Part shown: positions 20,302 to 31,639 of the stretch, in pieces
Layout of the letters: every line of letters starts with the position of its first letter
Position numbering within the stretch: position 1 is the stretch's first letter
From: Tricholoma matsutake
Lineage: Eukaryota > Basidiomycota > Agaricomycetes > Agaricales > Tricholomataceae
Assembly: GCA_026075535.2 (NCBI GenBank)
Contig: AP026544.2
Location: 9,300,001 to 9,364,000, forward strand
Reading direction: 5' to 3'
DNA: 64,000 bases
Position numbers and translations under genes: made by a program
The notes under the pieces: model-generated
Seen by the model: only the letters and a program-made list of their open reading frames with translations
Told to the model about the DNA's origin: nothing
Databases searched by the model: none

Positions 20302-23300
20302 ATGAACTTGGATGCACAAGAGGCAGCGCTGGGGCTGCTCCGTCTTTCTCCCACCAACAGACGCAGCAGCAACGATACAGAATCGATAAACTGTATATGT
20401 GGCTCAACGCACGATGATGGTTTCAGCATTGCCTGCGATGACTGTTCAAGATGGTGCCATGCTGCATGTTTCGGTATCATCCAAGGCAAAGTACCAGAAG
20501 AATGGAGATGCTGGCTATGTTCCAAGAAACGGAAACGATCCGTGTCTTTTGAAGGACAAACGTATGTTCATATCACACAAGATATCGTTCCTTCTCAACA
20601 AACTCGTTCCAAACTCGTGTCTCATGCTAAATCTTGGCGCGGAATCACCGCCTTAGCTCCTTTCCAACCACTCGCCAAGCTACATCCAAATTCTCAAAAT
20701 ATCTCCTTTCCAATCCCTCCTTCTTTCTCGTTACACACCACTTCTTCAATACCTACAAACTCTCCAATTTCTCCTTACACTTCTACCATCACTCCGTCTT
20801 CAACTTATCTAGCAGACCCTCTAAACGCCTACGCACATCTTGGCATGCCAAAACCTTTCGTACACCTCATGGGACCGCCTCTCGATCTAGCTCTCGACGC
20901 TAGAATAGCAGGCAACATGGCTAGATTCGTCAGAAGCGGTTGTTGGCCAAACGCAGTCCTCAGACCCGTCCTCTGTCATCAAAAAGAAGATAAAGACAAT
21001 TCATCCATATCCTTTGCCGTATTCGCACTACGTGACCTCAAACAAGGCGAAGAAGTTGTCCTAGGCTGGGAATGGGACGACGGTAACGCCGTACACGCTT
21101 TACCTGCCCTCATCCAGACTCCTCATCTATTCGAGTATGTTTTCGCTCCACCCCTTGACTGCTCTAACACGTACTTGCAGGAAAGACCACGTATCACATC
21201 TACGTCTCCAGATGGCGAATATCCTTGATGTCCTCGCTTCTACGTTTACGACGTGTGCCTGTGGGGCTGCTGGGAGGGAGTGTGCGCTGAGTTGGATGAA
21301 AAAGTTTGTCGAGTCCGAAGAGGACGTTGTTGGTGTGGAAGGGTGTACGTCTGCAGGTTGTGATGGGGTGGATTTGGGCCCGCTGTTGGGTACGCAGCGT
21401 GGGTTTAGGACCCAGGAGAGGGTGGCGAGGGCTGGTGGTTTTGGGGGCGCGGAGATGTATTCTAGGCCTGCGGATGCGGGGAAAGGGAAGAAGAAGGCGG
21501 GAAGGGTGGAGATGGATGTGGATATGGATGTGGAAGGAGAGGAAACGGGGGTGGACGACTCGTTTCGTTTCTCTGCAAAGAGGAAGAGGCTGCGTCCGCC
21601 GGATGTGGATTCGTCGCCAGGGGCTGAGGAGGGGGACGAGGAGGAAGAGGAGGAAGAGGAGGAAGAGGAAGAGGAAGAGGAAGAGGAAGACAAGATGCCG
21701 CCCAAGATGCGGAAAAGGTGGATGCACCGCGAGGCTATTGCGCTCAGGGAGATGTATGGGTCTGGATCGAGTGGGAGGGTGGATGAGACAGAGACGGATA
21801 TGGCACCACCCCCACCACCCCCACCGCTGCCCTTACCTCGAGAGAGAGAGAGCATAAGGCGGGTGTCGCAGTTGTTATCGTCTGATGAAGGGTATTCGTT
21901 TTCGTTTTCAGTCTCTGCGTCTTCGTCTGCGTCGGCTTATCCTACGCCTACACCGTCTGAATCTACGCCAACGCCAACGCCGACGTTGACGACGACACCT
22001 CCTCCACTTGTACCCGCACCCACACCCCCACACGTTCAACACCAATCGCCACATATACAAACCGCACACAACCCACATCTACATCTACATCCAAACCCCG
22101 CACATCAACACCCTACACATTCCCATCCGAATCCACAACCACACCAACACCCCCCACGGCCCGCACACCACCAAGCCGCACCCCCTGCACCCTCGCCCTC
22201 CACCTCATTTGCGCGCCTCTCCCTCTTCTCGCCTACTATTCCCTTCTACTTCTCATGTGCCACTGGTGTCGAAGCAGAGGAGCTGAGGACGCCAGAGCCA
22301 CAGCCCTTCGACTCGGACTCGGAATCAGGAGGAACACTGGGGCCGGGGCCTGAATATTCAGCACCAACTGAGCCTGAACCTGAACCTGAACCTGAACCAT
22401 CTTCCCTTGACGTGGGGCCAGGCCCAGAACCTCCCATCGACCAAGACCAAGGCCTAGAACGTGAATCTCCCCTGGACCGGGAAACAGAAACGGAAACGGA
22501 ACCAGAACCACAATCTCCCCTGGACCAACACCCAGAACCTCCCTTCGACCCAGAACATTCCCTCGATGAGACTGAACAAGAACGAGAACAAGAATCTAGA
22601 CTCCCCGCTCCAGCCGAGGCTGAGGCTGACATACATATGCATGTGGACGAGCACCCTGTGCCCGTGCCTGCTGCTGGGTCTTTCAGTCCTGCCGCTAATG
22701 ATGATGGGTCTGGTTTGGGGGTACGTATGGAGGTGGATGCCGATGATAGTGGGGAGCGGGAAGGGGAGGGAGAAAGAGAAAGGGAGTGGGTGCGGGAGGG
22801 GGAGGGGGAAGGAGAGGGAGGGGAAGGAGAGGGAGGGGAAGGGGACGTTGCACCGTTATCGACGGGGGATACGGATGTATCTCCGCCTGCAGGTTTGGCG
22901 ACTTCGCCACCTCGCGAGGTATCCTCTTCGCCTCGTTCGCCACAGCCTCCTGCGGAAGTTCTGTCACCTCGCTCCCCCACACCGTCCCCATCGCACGTCT
23001 GGTCACCACACCTCACCACGCATGAGCCTGAACCTACCTCTCCTCCTACGACCACGACTACTTCTATGACCCCTCCTCCCCCTCCTACAACGACTACGAC
23101 TACGAAAGTGAAGATGTCGCTGAAGGATTTCGCAGCGCGGAAGAAGAAGCAGAGAGAGGAGGAAGTGGGGAAGTGTGGTGGTGGTGGTGGTGGGGGGAAC
23201 CCGACTGCGGATGTTTCGCGGTTGGGGGTTGGGGTGGGTGTGGAGATGCTGAGGGGCGGAGATGAAGTGAGCGGTGATGGTGCTGCTGCTTCTGCTGCGA

Positions 23301-24052
23301 TGTTGGAAGAAGTGGTCGTCAATGGGCATGTCAAAGATGAAGACGTTGATATGGCCGATGTAGGAGGTCGGCCTTCGCAGCAATCCGGGAACATGCCGAT
23401 TGAACCAGTGTCGACGTCGACGCTGACGCCCATGCCTCCTCCGCCAGTATCCTTGAAAGCTAAGACGGAGCTCGTCGAGCAGACTCTGCATTTGCATAAC
23501 GACACTCTTCCTCATGACTTTGATCATAGGAGGAAGTCACCCACTAATTTCAATGGCGATCTATCGCTACGGCCTACAGCTCCTAAGCTAAGTGTGCCTC
23601 ACCTTCGTCTACCCTCCCATGAGGATGGCGAAATCTCCAACTCCACCAAAACCAACACTAACACCTACACCACCAACACCACTGCCCCCAGCACCACCAG
23701 CACAACACCCACAACAGGTGATACCCCCCCTCCACCAACAAAACGCCCCCCAACTGGCCCTCGCTCCTTCCGCGCATCCCCTCCCCAAATCGGGACAAAC
23801 GGACGTCCCGTCCCAAGCGCACCCCGTGCGTTTAGAACCCACGGCAATACAGTCCTCAACAATAATAATAACGCTGCTGGTATGCAGCATAACCCACCTA
23901 CATTCGTCCTGAATCGTACGTATTCGGGAGTGGGGATGCAGGCGTTACCACGTGGGCCTTCTGCGGATCGTGATCGTGAGAGGGCGGATTGGGAACGTGA
24001 GAGGGCATGGAGTGCTCATTCGCGGGCGAGGGGAGGGGGGTGGGGGCGATAA
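20302..24052 (+). CDS. SET3: Set3-like PHD finger and SET domain protein
   Basis: This is the only clear host gene. The start is the ATG at 20302; upstream in-frame codons lack ATG. One intron at 21135-21180 (GTATGT...TTGCAG) joins F-E to K-D-H, giving about 1234 residues. Residues 31-73 form a C4HC3 PHD finger (C31, C33, C45, C48, H53, C56, C70, C73). Residues 180-270 are a SET domain in which the usual NHSC motif reads RFVRSGCWPN and the catalytic Tyr region reads EEVVLGWEWDD. This fits the Set3/MLL5 group, thought to lack methyltransferase activity. In yeast Set3 is part of the Set3C histone deacetylase complex. The C-terminal two thirds are disordered, with long Glu, Pro, Thr and Glu-Pro runs, plus MSLKDFAARKKKQREEE. 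Codons are CpG-rich, unlike the surrounding repeats. Confidence 0.9.
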
Positions 24053-24866
24053 TTACATGACATAATGGGACGTTGGTATCTCGTTTTTATTCTTTATCTG
24101 CCTTTTTCGTTGGTCTTGCTCCTTGTTTATCCCTGGTTTCCTATCTGCTTTTTTACCTCTTGGGACTGGTTGCCTATTTCCTTTACTTATCTCATTATTC
24201 TATTTGTTCGTCTATACTCATATCCTCTATTTCCTTTTCCTGGAGATGCTCCTCAGCTCATATGTAAACTGACACTGTATCATAGAGTAACTTGTATTAC
24301 ATATTCAATGAACAGCGAAATACAAGCCACAAAATTGTGTTCCCACTAATGATGTAACTATGTCACTGTGATAAGTATCCTGGGGGACTGCCATATGTGC
24401 TGTGCATGGCTGGCAATACAGTCCCAAGTTCTCAGTGTTGAGAACGAGGTTATGTTGGTTGGGGCCCTGCAAATCTATTCTCGCGGCATTTTCTGAACAT
24501 TGATACCAAATTAATCATTATGTGTCCGTCGAATAGGAAAAGTAGACGGAGGGAAAATGTTCGAATGAGCTAGTCATTGACAACTAAAGGAAGGGGCATA
24601 TTTGGAGTTACATCGGGTGTAGGTGAGATGGGGGTGATACTGTGTTAAATTTTAATGAGCGTCCAAGGGTAGACCATGGCCAGAGCAACAATAACATGCT
24701 TTGGATCCTTGCTTCTAGTATATCACTGGAGCATAATGACAAGTCAAAAAATAGATTATAACGATCCTGCGATTGACACTGACGAAGGATAACCTGTCTT
24801 TCCAACTTTGAGTACCGTTCGGTTTATAGCGAATGCAATAATCCCACGATCTAATTTGCGAGTCCG
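24053..24866. other. SET3 3' flank, no gene recognised
   Basis: The first part after the stop is T-rich and is probably 3' untranslated sequence. No transposon ends, RNA gene or conserved peptide were recognised in the rest. Confidence 0.5.
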
Positions 24867-25175
24867 TTACAGCCGTTTCAGAAAACCTTGACACTCCGTC
24901 AATTTTTTTCTCAGCTCTCGAGCGACAAATGAGTTCATATATAAGACCGGTGATAACTGACTTGATGGATTACCCAAAACGGCACGATAAGACAACACGT
25001 CGGACGCGTCGTAAGATATACTGCATAAGTACATAGAACAAAGTAATCCACATGACACCAGGACATGCCACGGCTCCGCGTTCCACAACATTTCCAACTT
25101 GAACGCGGAGTTGTACGCCACTTCTTTTATTGTTGCCGCGTCCATTTTTTTGCACCGTGCAAGTCGGTTGAACAT
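24867..25175 (-). CDS. small hypothetical protein, 102 residues
   Basis: From the ATG at 25175 the minus strand is open for 102 codons (MFNRLARCKKMDAATIKEV) and ends with ECQGFLKRL. The middle has a hydrophobic stretch (WHVLVSCGLLCSMYLCSI) that could be a membrane helix. The DNA is rich in CpG, unlike the repeats on both sides, so it is probably single-copy host sequence. I do not recognise the family, and it could also be a chance frame or a piece of a longer spliced gene. Confidence 0.3.
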   Translation of the reverse strand: MFNRLARCKKMDAATIKEVAYNSAFKLEMLWNAEPWHVLVSCGLLCSMYLCSISYDASDVLSYRAVLGNPSSQLSPVLYMNSFVARELRKKLTECQGFLKRL

Positions 25176-25919
25176 CGTTGGGCGGAAATTCGCCGGCGTT
25201 GACGGCAGCACTAGATCACCGATGGATGAACATCATGAACGGACAAAGTAGAGAGTACCCTGGCACGTGATGCCGTATTTAGCCCCGATGGCATTAGGAA
25301 GGGGGGCACCAGTTTCTCAGGCAGTTATGCGAAGAACAAGGTTCTGTGCATCTACATACTGATAGGAAATGTTAGTGTGAAAATGTGTCCAGTGACACAC
25401 TCCCTTCATACACTGGACATCACTGGTTAGGCAATAACATTGTGTACAGAAATAAATAGTTGATAACTGCACTGTTTGAACCAGTCTACCTCGGAGATGT
25501 TGCTTATCTGGAGTACTTCCCTCATAGACTCGGAGAGCACCCATAGGCTGGCTACATTGGGTACAAGATGAGATACGAGCAACCTGAGGATCAACTTGTG
25601 GCATGATATAAACTTTGGGGAAGTCTAGCAAGTATGGATTACAACATATATATTGTACTGATGCCTGAGGGTATCTTTGGCACCCATTTCTCTGGCCATT
25701 ATGCAGCACAACTCAGCAAGGGTACACAGTGGGCTTTGACGCGCTTTGATGTAATGATGTTGCAACGCACTTTGACATGATGATGTGTTGATGTATGCTT
25801 GGAGCCAAAGCTTTGCACTACAAACATACAAAGGTCCAAGGTCCAAGGTCTTGGGTATGGGTAGGTGTGAGGTGCAGGTGTGAGGTGCAGGTGTGAGATG
25901 TGAGTGGACCTGTGACCCA
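25176..25919. other. unassigned stretch with short tandem repeat
   Basis: The minus strand has an open frame of about 130 codons (25317-25709) with several cysteines (SCTQC, FCTQCYC), but I recognise no family and no ATG at its start. Around 25855-25905 there is a GTGAGGTGCAG-type short tandem repeat. The right edge joins the Ret2b RNase H relic. Confidence 0.4.
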
Positions 25920-26084
25920 GTGGATCCGACTTTCTGCTTTGAGGTATTGTCGCCAATGTTTGAAGGCTTCAAAAATGGCCAGGAGTTCTTTATCATGTGT
26001 ATTGTAGTTTAGTTCAGCAGGATTAAAGGAGCAGGAATGGAAAGGGACCAGGTGAATTGCACCATCCTCAGTGTGTACTGAGAG
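25920..26084 (-). pseudogene. Ret2b RNase H fragment
   Basis: The minus-strand peptide AELNYNTHDKELLAIFEAFKH and its neighbours match Ret2c RNase H almost word for word. It is the left half of a Ret2 relic whose other half is at 28947-29286; hAT-2b lies between them. Confidence 0.85.
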
Positions 26085-26422
26085 GATAGCCATAGTGTTT
26101 AAAGGTCCAGTCCAGTCCAGTTTTTGACTTCCAAATGGGGCAACTGGCAACCGAGGTCCCCCAATGTCTGGGTTGGTCCTAGACCAGTCGCAAATTGACC
26201 ATTTAGGACTGGTCTTTTGTTGTAAAATCTTTTATAGGAAATAACCCATATTTATCTCAATAATTATGATCAATACCTTATATATATTAAATTCACAGAT
26301 AGATATTGTAACTCCCTGCAGATTGGTCCAACTTTTAAGGAATTCCACCTGAGATATGGCCAAAACCGAAAGGACATGCATTCAAGTTGTGGTTTGTAGT
26401 TTGTATAATTTGTAGTTTGTAG

Positions 26423-28484
26423 TAGTGATGTATAGGGCCCGGCTCAGCTCGAAAGCCCGGGCTTGGGCTCAGCTTGACCAGGCTCAGGCTTGGATAGAAC
26501 ATGAGCTGAGCCCTAGTTAAGGGCTTGGGCTGGGCTCGGGCTCAGGCCTTGGCTTTGTAGTGAAGATCACGGCAAAATTAGTCTCAGAGCTCCTACAATA
26601 CATCTTGCACAAATATATCATCTTCATCATGATCGACGAAGCCCTCATCATCAGCAAGATCATCAACCAATCCATCCCAGCCCACCTGTTCTGCATCATG
26701 AAGATTGCTGTCACCGGCTCCCTGAAGATCATCATATTCCTCCACCTCGAGCACTGGGCTAGGTTCTTCCCAGAAGAGGAGCTCATGACAGTACATGCAC
26801 TTGAGGAACTGTAACGCCTCGATGATATCAGGTTTGAGTCAACTGCAGCGCTTCGAAATTGTGATCCCTGCAGATGAGAATGCACGTTCGCTTGAAACCG
26901 ACGATGCCATAATCAGGAGCATATCGTGTGCAAGAGATGCCCAGACATCATAGCGTGTAGTATTCCACTATGCCATAAGTCAGATGACTATCAAATCAAA
27001 CATGATGCGAGGGACACGTACCCCCCACCACTCGACAATTGTCATATTGCCGAGTTGATCTGTTGAGTTCAAATATTCAAAGAAATCTTTGCGCCAAGGA
27101 GCACTTGGTTCACTGGGCATGATGGGGGATGTACAGGATTGGACACCATTATTATCTTCATTGTCATCATCAGATAATTCATGGATTAGTATGCCAACCT
27201 TGCATATCACTGACTTTCCTTTACGCCATGCCAGTGCCGGTACTGAATTGTTGCTGTACATTCCAAGGTAGAGTTGCTTGTACTATAATATCATTGTGAG
27301 CGCACACCAAAACTCCCAAACTTGAGACACTGACCGTTTCTTCGGCCTCCTTGAGTATACTTTCCAACTTTTCCTGACCCCAATATTTGCGAATATGTTC
27401 CATTTTCTGTGAGGGATCAAGTACTAAACAGGTGTCATAGTTTATTAGTGGACACAGGGAAGTAATCGAACACATAGCAAAGGTATACGCATCAGAATCA
27501 GCTGTACGATCATAGTATTCCGCGATTTTCACCAGTCCAGCATTCAGGGCAGGGATGAAATCAATATATTTGACGCGCTCGGCTCGTTTGGTCCATGCCT
27601 TATGTAATGCTTCGAGCGCAGGCAATGCGAGATGAAGGGTGCTTCCCTTATCTGACGAAAAAGCTTGCTGTGCGTTGTCAGTGTGCTGTCACGATACCAC
27701 ATCAGCACATTATAGATCACCTGAAAATGTAACAGCTTACCGCAAGTAGATCATTGAATAAACCAATGCGCTCCCATTCAGCATCTGAGAGAAACAGGTC
27801 ATCAATCTTTTTACGTTTTGAGAGGTCTTTCTCCTCTTGTCCAATCTCATACACAAAAGTATCAACAAACTAGTACTTGTCAGCATTGCCCATGAGCTGC
27901 ATGGAGAAATACATACCAGACGTTTGGCCTCAGCTTGTGATGTCATCACGTAGGTGGAAGACCAGTGCACAGCCATATCAAGAAGAAGCTGATGGGTAGT
28001 CTTCAAGCCACCTCATGTTTGGATATCAGCAAAGCATTGTTTATGCTTTGCAGAGGAGCGTGCCTAAGGATGGAAACCATCAACATCAATAATCATGCGA
28101 AGAAATACCTTGACACAGATTGCTCGCACCAGTCCCACCTCATTGTGTTCGGGCCTTGCAAGATCAGCATCAGGTTTGGCAGGATTGTAATGCTTTGATT
28201 TGCTGTATGTAGTTATTAAGGCTTGCATCGCCAGGTTGATGACTGTTGATGATATGAGCAAGGCACCTATTTAATTGACTTACAGTACATGACATGAAGT
28301 CAATGCATCAATTTTACAACAGTTACACTTGAAAGCCATGGCTTCAGGGCTCGGCTCAGGCTTCTAATAATACAAGCCGAGCCTTGAGCCCTAGAAAGCC
28401 TTCAGTAAGGCCTGGCTTGGCTTGGGCTTCAAGGGCTCAGCAGCCCAGGCTTCAGGGCTTTGGGCCGAGCCTTGGACATCACTA
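26423..28484 (-). mobile_element. hAT-1, hAT transposon with decayed transposase
   Basis: The 8-bp duplication GTTTGTAG (26415-26422 and 28485-28492) is perfect. The terminal inverted repeats are TAGTGATGT and ACATCACTA. Beneath them lie GGGCTCGGGCTC-like subterminal repeats on both sides, the kind of motif hAT transposases bind. The transposase gene is on the minus strand. The element is only 2.06 kb, so the N-terminal BED finger region is missing. Confidence 0.92.
26560..28262 (-). pseudogene. hAT transposase, N-terminally incomplete
   Basis: From right to left the peptides are SKSKHYNPAKPDADLARPEH, then KTTHQLLLDMAVHWSSTYVM, LPALEALHKAWTKRAERV-type sequence, YFD-like YYDRTADSDAYTFAM, LDPSQKMEHIRKYWGQEKLE, FFEYLNSTDQLGNMTIVEWW and the C-terminal dimerisation motif LIMASSVSSERAFSSAGI, ending in an acidic tail. 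Introns such as GTATTTCTTC...CCTTAG near 28075-28120 are visible. A TGA follows ITISKRCS, and other frame changes occur. The BED finger and first catalytic Asp region are missing, so the element cannot move by itself. Confidence 0.85.
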
Positions 28485-28946
28485 GTTTGTAGTCACAACT
28501 CATTTGGGCTGTTGAATCAGTAAAATCACATGGTACAGATGGTTAGGTGTGCTGTTGCTATATTTATAATGTCATATAGCTGTACAAAAAAAATTATAGC
28601 TCAGGTAATAAGCAATGCTCTGATACAACAAAATACTGATACAAAAATGTTTTTGGTCATATCTCAACCAATTCTGAACCAATTTTGATGATCCAGGGAC
28701 CAAAAATGAAGTAAATATGTGTGGGAGTAAGGTCAAACACACTTTGGGACAAAAGACCAGCTGCAACCAGTTTAAACTGGTTTTTCATCAGTCCTACTAT
28801 ATTTTTTAAAATGAAAGACCAGCAACTGGACTGCAAAAGACCAGTCCATAAATAGACCTTTGGTCTGATCTTTTCCAGTCCAATTCAGTCCAGTTTCGGT
28901 CTTTTTTTCGGTCCTATGGACAGGACCTGCAAACACTAGATAGCCA

Positions 28947-29286
28947 CAAGGGCTTAGCCAGAAGCATCAGTTTCAAGTACTATTTGGCAGTCTGGTACCC
29001 ACTGGGTTAGAATGAGCACATGAGTGAGTTCTTGTTTGAGCGTTTCAAACGCTTTGCGGCACTTCTTGTTGAAGTCCCAGGGTGCAGATTTCTGCATCAA
29101 GCAGGTAAGCGGAATAACAATGTTGGAGTAGCCATTAATGAAGTGGCAGTAAAAGTTGCAGAACCCTAAGAAGGATTGCATATCCTTAACTTTCCTAGGT
29201 TCAGGCCAGTCGAGCATGGTTTTGACTTTGTCCTCAGACATCCTTAGTCCATCCAGTGAAAGGATGAAACAGTGTCTTTATGGAAC
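28947..29286 (-). pseudogene. Ret2b RT C-terminal fragment
   Basis: The peptide [20 protein letters not shown], then [17 protein letters not shown] and LETDASG, is the thumb/connection part of Ret2 RT running into RNase H. Its right end is cut by hAT-2c at 29287, where Ret2c would continue towards the RT palm. Confidence 0.9.
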
Positions 29287-29858
29287 TAGTGTTTGCAAGT
29301 CCAGTTCATCGAACTGCAAAAAGACTGGAAACTGAACCAGACTGAACCAAAAAAGACCAGACCTTCAGTTGCAGTTCATCCATCTCTGGATGAAAAAACC
29401 GCACTGAACCGGACCAATAAAAACCGGTCCTAACTGGTTCAAACTGCCACAGGATGCACCACATAAATATGCATCTTCCAATCAAATTTTTAGGAGAAAC
29501 AGTCCAGAATTGCATGTGCTATGGCCAAAATGATATCCTAATGCCAAACCTAACTTATATGACATCTCACAGTTGTGTTTTTTGACATGTAGAGCATTGT
29601 TATCATGATGAGACCTTTACATTTGACTAATATACACTCTCTATTATGGTTTACAACTGGTCTCATGACCAAAAAGATCAGTTTTGGTCAGTTCGAACCA
29701 GTTTGAACAGGGTTACGACTGAACTGCAGTTTGAACTGGTTTGAACTGTTTTGGACCAGTTTTTTGTGGTTCAGTCCAGTTCAGTCCGGTTTTTCAGGTT
29801 CCTGCCTTATTAGGCAACCGGTTGCGGTTGCGGTTTGTCCCGATTTGGCAAAAAACTG
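29287..29858. mobile_element. hAT-2c, truncated hAT-2 element
   Basis: The left end TAGTGTTTGCAAGTCC and the CAGTTCAGTCC-rich interior match hAT-2. The right side resembles the inverted left part of hAT-2a (CCGGTTGCGGTTGCGG) but lacks the terminal 20 or so bases, and there is no matching duplication. Ret2b lies to its left and Ret4 integrase to its right, so a rearrangement rather than a simple insertion is implied. Confidence 0.75.
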
Positions 29859-30071
29859 GAAGAGTGTCGCGTCATTTTCATGATGTGGCTGAAGTTGGGA
29901 GACATGAAATATTGGGTGTTGTTTGGATGGAGGAGGGAGGTGTAGTTTGTGTGTGGATGAGTCTGGGTAAGCTTCTAAAACTTTGTATGGTCCATCCCAC
30001 CTTGCCATGAATTTTGCAACTCTGCCATCCCTAGCCTGCATGTACTCTCGCCTTTGTTGGGCAGTAAGCAT
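29859..30071 (-). pseudogene. Ret4 integrase C-terminal fragment
   Basis: The minus-strand peptide QQRREYMQARDGRVAKF, then ARWDGPYKVLEAYPDSSTHK and FHVSQLQPHHENDATLF, is a GPY/F domain. Its start (MLT) continues the Ret4 peptide GNKVMLT at 38335, with hAT-4 between them and GTAAGCAT on both sides. Confidence 0.8.
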
Positions 30072-30090
30072 CAGGCAATACCATCCTTAT

Positions 30091-30490
30091 TGTTAGGGCA
30101 ACACCCACTATCTGCTAGCTAAGACCATGCAGGTTCTCTCTACAAGAAGGGGACGGGATCCGCGCTCGTGATGGGGAACTGATGGTTTTGATGTGAGGGG
30201 TTATTAATAGGTGAGTTTGTTGAGATAGGCCTTTCACACTGAAAACGTAGGTGGAATACCTAAGAGAACATAACTAGGGTCCCCTAGGCATATATTTAGG
30301 GTTTATATACTATGTTACACATATTGTACATTGTTGTTACCGACACACTCATACATGCGTGTACATTTTGATGCATGTGAAATAAAATTCTCATGCTATC
30401 AAAGTGTAGCATCATTTGGCGTCATGTAGTGTAATTTGACATAATAAAATAAAATGAAATTTTATTAGGTAATGGGGTGGTTTCCTAACA
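30091..30490 (-). repeat. Ret5a 3' LTR
   Basis: It reads TGTTAGGGCAACACCC to TTTCCTAACA on the plus strand and is preceded in the element sense by a polypurine tract (AAAAGGGGGGTAA). Confidence 0.95.
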
Positions 30491-30501
30491 TTACCCCCCT
30501 T

Positions 30502-31330
30502 TTATGCCTCGACTTCCAGGCGAGAAAATATTACGTTTGTCCCCTCTGTGAAATTTTGGTAAGGCCAGAATTTCATCCCCTCATACACCATTCTCGCAAT
30601 GCGACGCGGAGCATTCGGATTATGTTTAAAGAATTGGGCGATTGCGTTATGCGCTTGCTTACAATTCTCTTCAGGTTCCCACGAATTATTTTCGTCAGTA
30701 TAGTTTTTCCACTTTATTAAGAACTCCAATTTGTTCCGTCGAAGACGTGAGTCTAGAATTTCTTCAACTATGTATTGTGGAGCACCTTCTACTATTATCG
30801 GAGGTTGCAGAGTAGTTTGTTGGCCAGGAATAGTGGGTGGGCGGTAAATGCATAGGTGGGATACATTAATCTCGGGATCAATCTTGAATGATCAGGGTAA
30901 TTTTAGCACTACTGCATTAGGCGAGATCACTTTAGAGATCGCATATGGGCCAACTTGTTTCTCTGTAAGTTTCCTCGAAGGTCGTGGAATATTCAGGTCC
31001 TTGGTACTTAGCCATACCAAGTCACCAACATTGTACTCTGGAGTGCATGCTCGAGTACGATTCGCGTGTCACATCATGTCATCATGTGCTTTCTTCAATG
31101 CCGCCTCTGCCTCCTCTTGTACCTTTTGCATCTTAGATACAAAGTCTTCTACCAACTGTACTTTGACTTCCCTTCTGGGTTCTACTCCCATGCGAGGATG
31201 ATATCCATAATTCGCGAAAAAGGGTGACATACGAGTAGCCGAATGGAATTTGTTATTGTGGGAAAATTTGGCAATTGCCAACCATTCGGGCCAGTCGGTT
31301 TGTTGGTAGTTAATTATGAGGCTGGCCTTG
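30502..31330 (-). pseudogene. Ret5a integrase tail and chromodomain
   Basis: The frame has NYQQTDWPEWLAIAKFSHNN, FANYGYHPRMGVEPRREVKV, VGDLVWLSTKDLNIPRPSRK and VGPYAISKVISPN (GPY/F), then the chromodomain YIVEEILDSRLRRNKLEFLI and WKNYTDENNSWEP. TGA stops follow DDMM (31068 region) and LP in LP-SFKID; Ret5b has CGA at the first site and TGA at the second. The integrase catalytic core is deleted. Confidence 0.85.
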
Positions 31331-31460
31331 TGCTCATAATTCCTCCTTTCTGAAATATAGTTAGAAATTCTTTGTGAAATATTATATTTGAGACTAAATT
31401 TCACAAAGAATTTCTAACTATATTTCAGAAAGGAGAAATTATGAGGCTGGCCTTGTGACA
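31316..31460. other. filler hairpin at the Ret5a deletion junction
   Basis: Between gag-side sequence also found in Ret5b (GGAGTACAACTGT) and integrase sequence (AACTACCAACAAACC) lie about 145 extra bases. They form an inverted repeat with arms of about 48 bp around an A/T-rich loop. Both sides carry a direct copy of CACAAGGCCAGC. I found no match elsewhere in the window. Confidence 0.85.
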
Positions 31461-31639
31461 GTTGTACTCCTTTTCGTCACGTGATTCAAAACGGTTATAC
31501 TCCTCGATTTCCTTTTCTGATTTGCTCTGGGTTTCCTTGGATACTAATACATTGTAACGATTCTGGGTCACCAATGGGGAAACCTTCACTGGGACTCTTC
31601 CACAAAATTCTTCTGCTTGCCTTCCTCCAGCTTCACTTC

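Larger units (their letters stand above)
26093..28938. mobile_element. hAT-2b, non-autonomous hAT element carrying hAT-1
   Basis: The 8-bp duplication GATAGCCA (26085-26092 and 28939-28946) is perfect. The ends TAGTGTTTAAAGGTCC and GGACCTGCAAACACTA are inverted repeats. Without hAT-1 and its duplication the element is about 776 bp, close in size and sequence to hAT-2a. It inserted in Ret2b near the RT/RNase H junction. Confidence 0.9.

Noticed and set aside
22246..23505. Long antisense open frame of 419 codons opposite SET3
   Set aside because: It is a shadow of the low-complexity Pro/Glu/Thr-coding sequence of SET3 exon 2. It is Ser/Gly-repetitive, lacks any domain, and the sense frame is clearly the gene.
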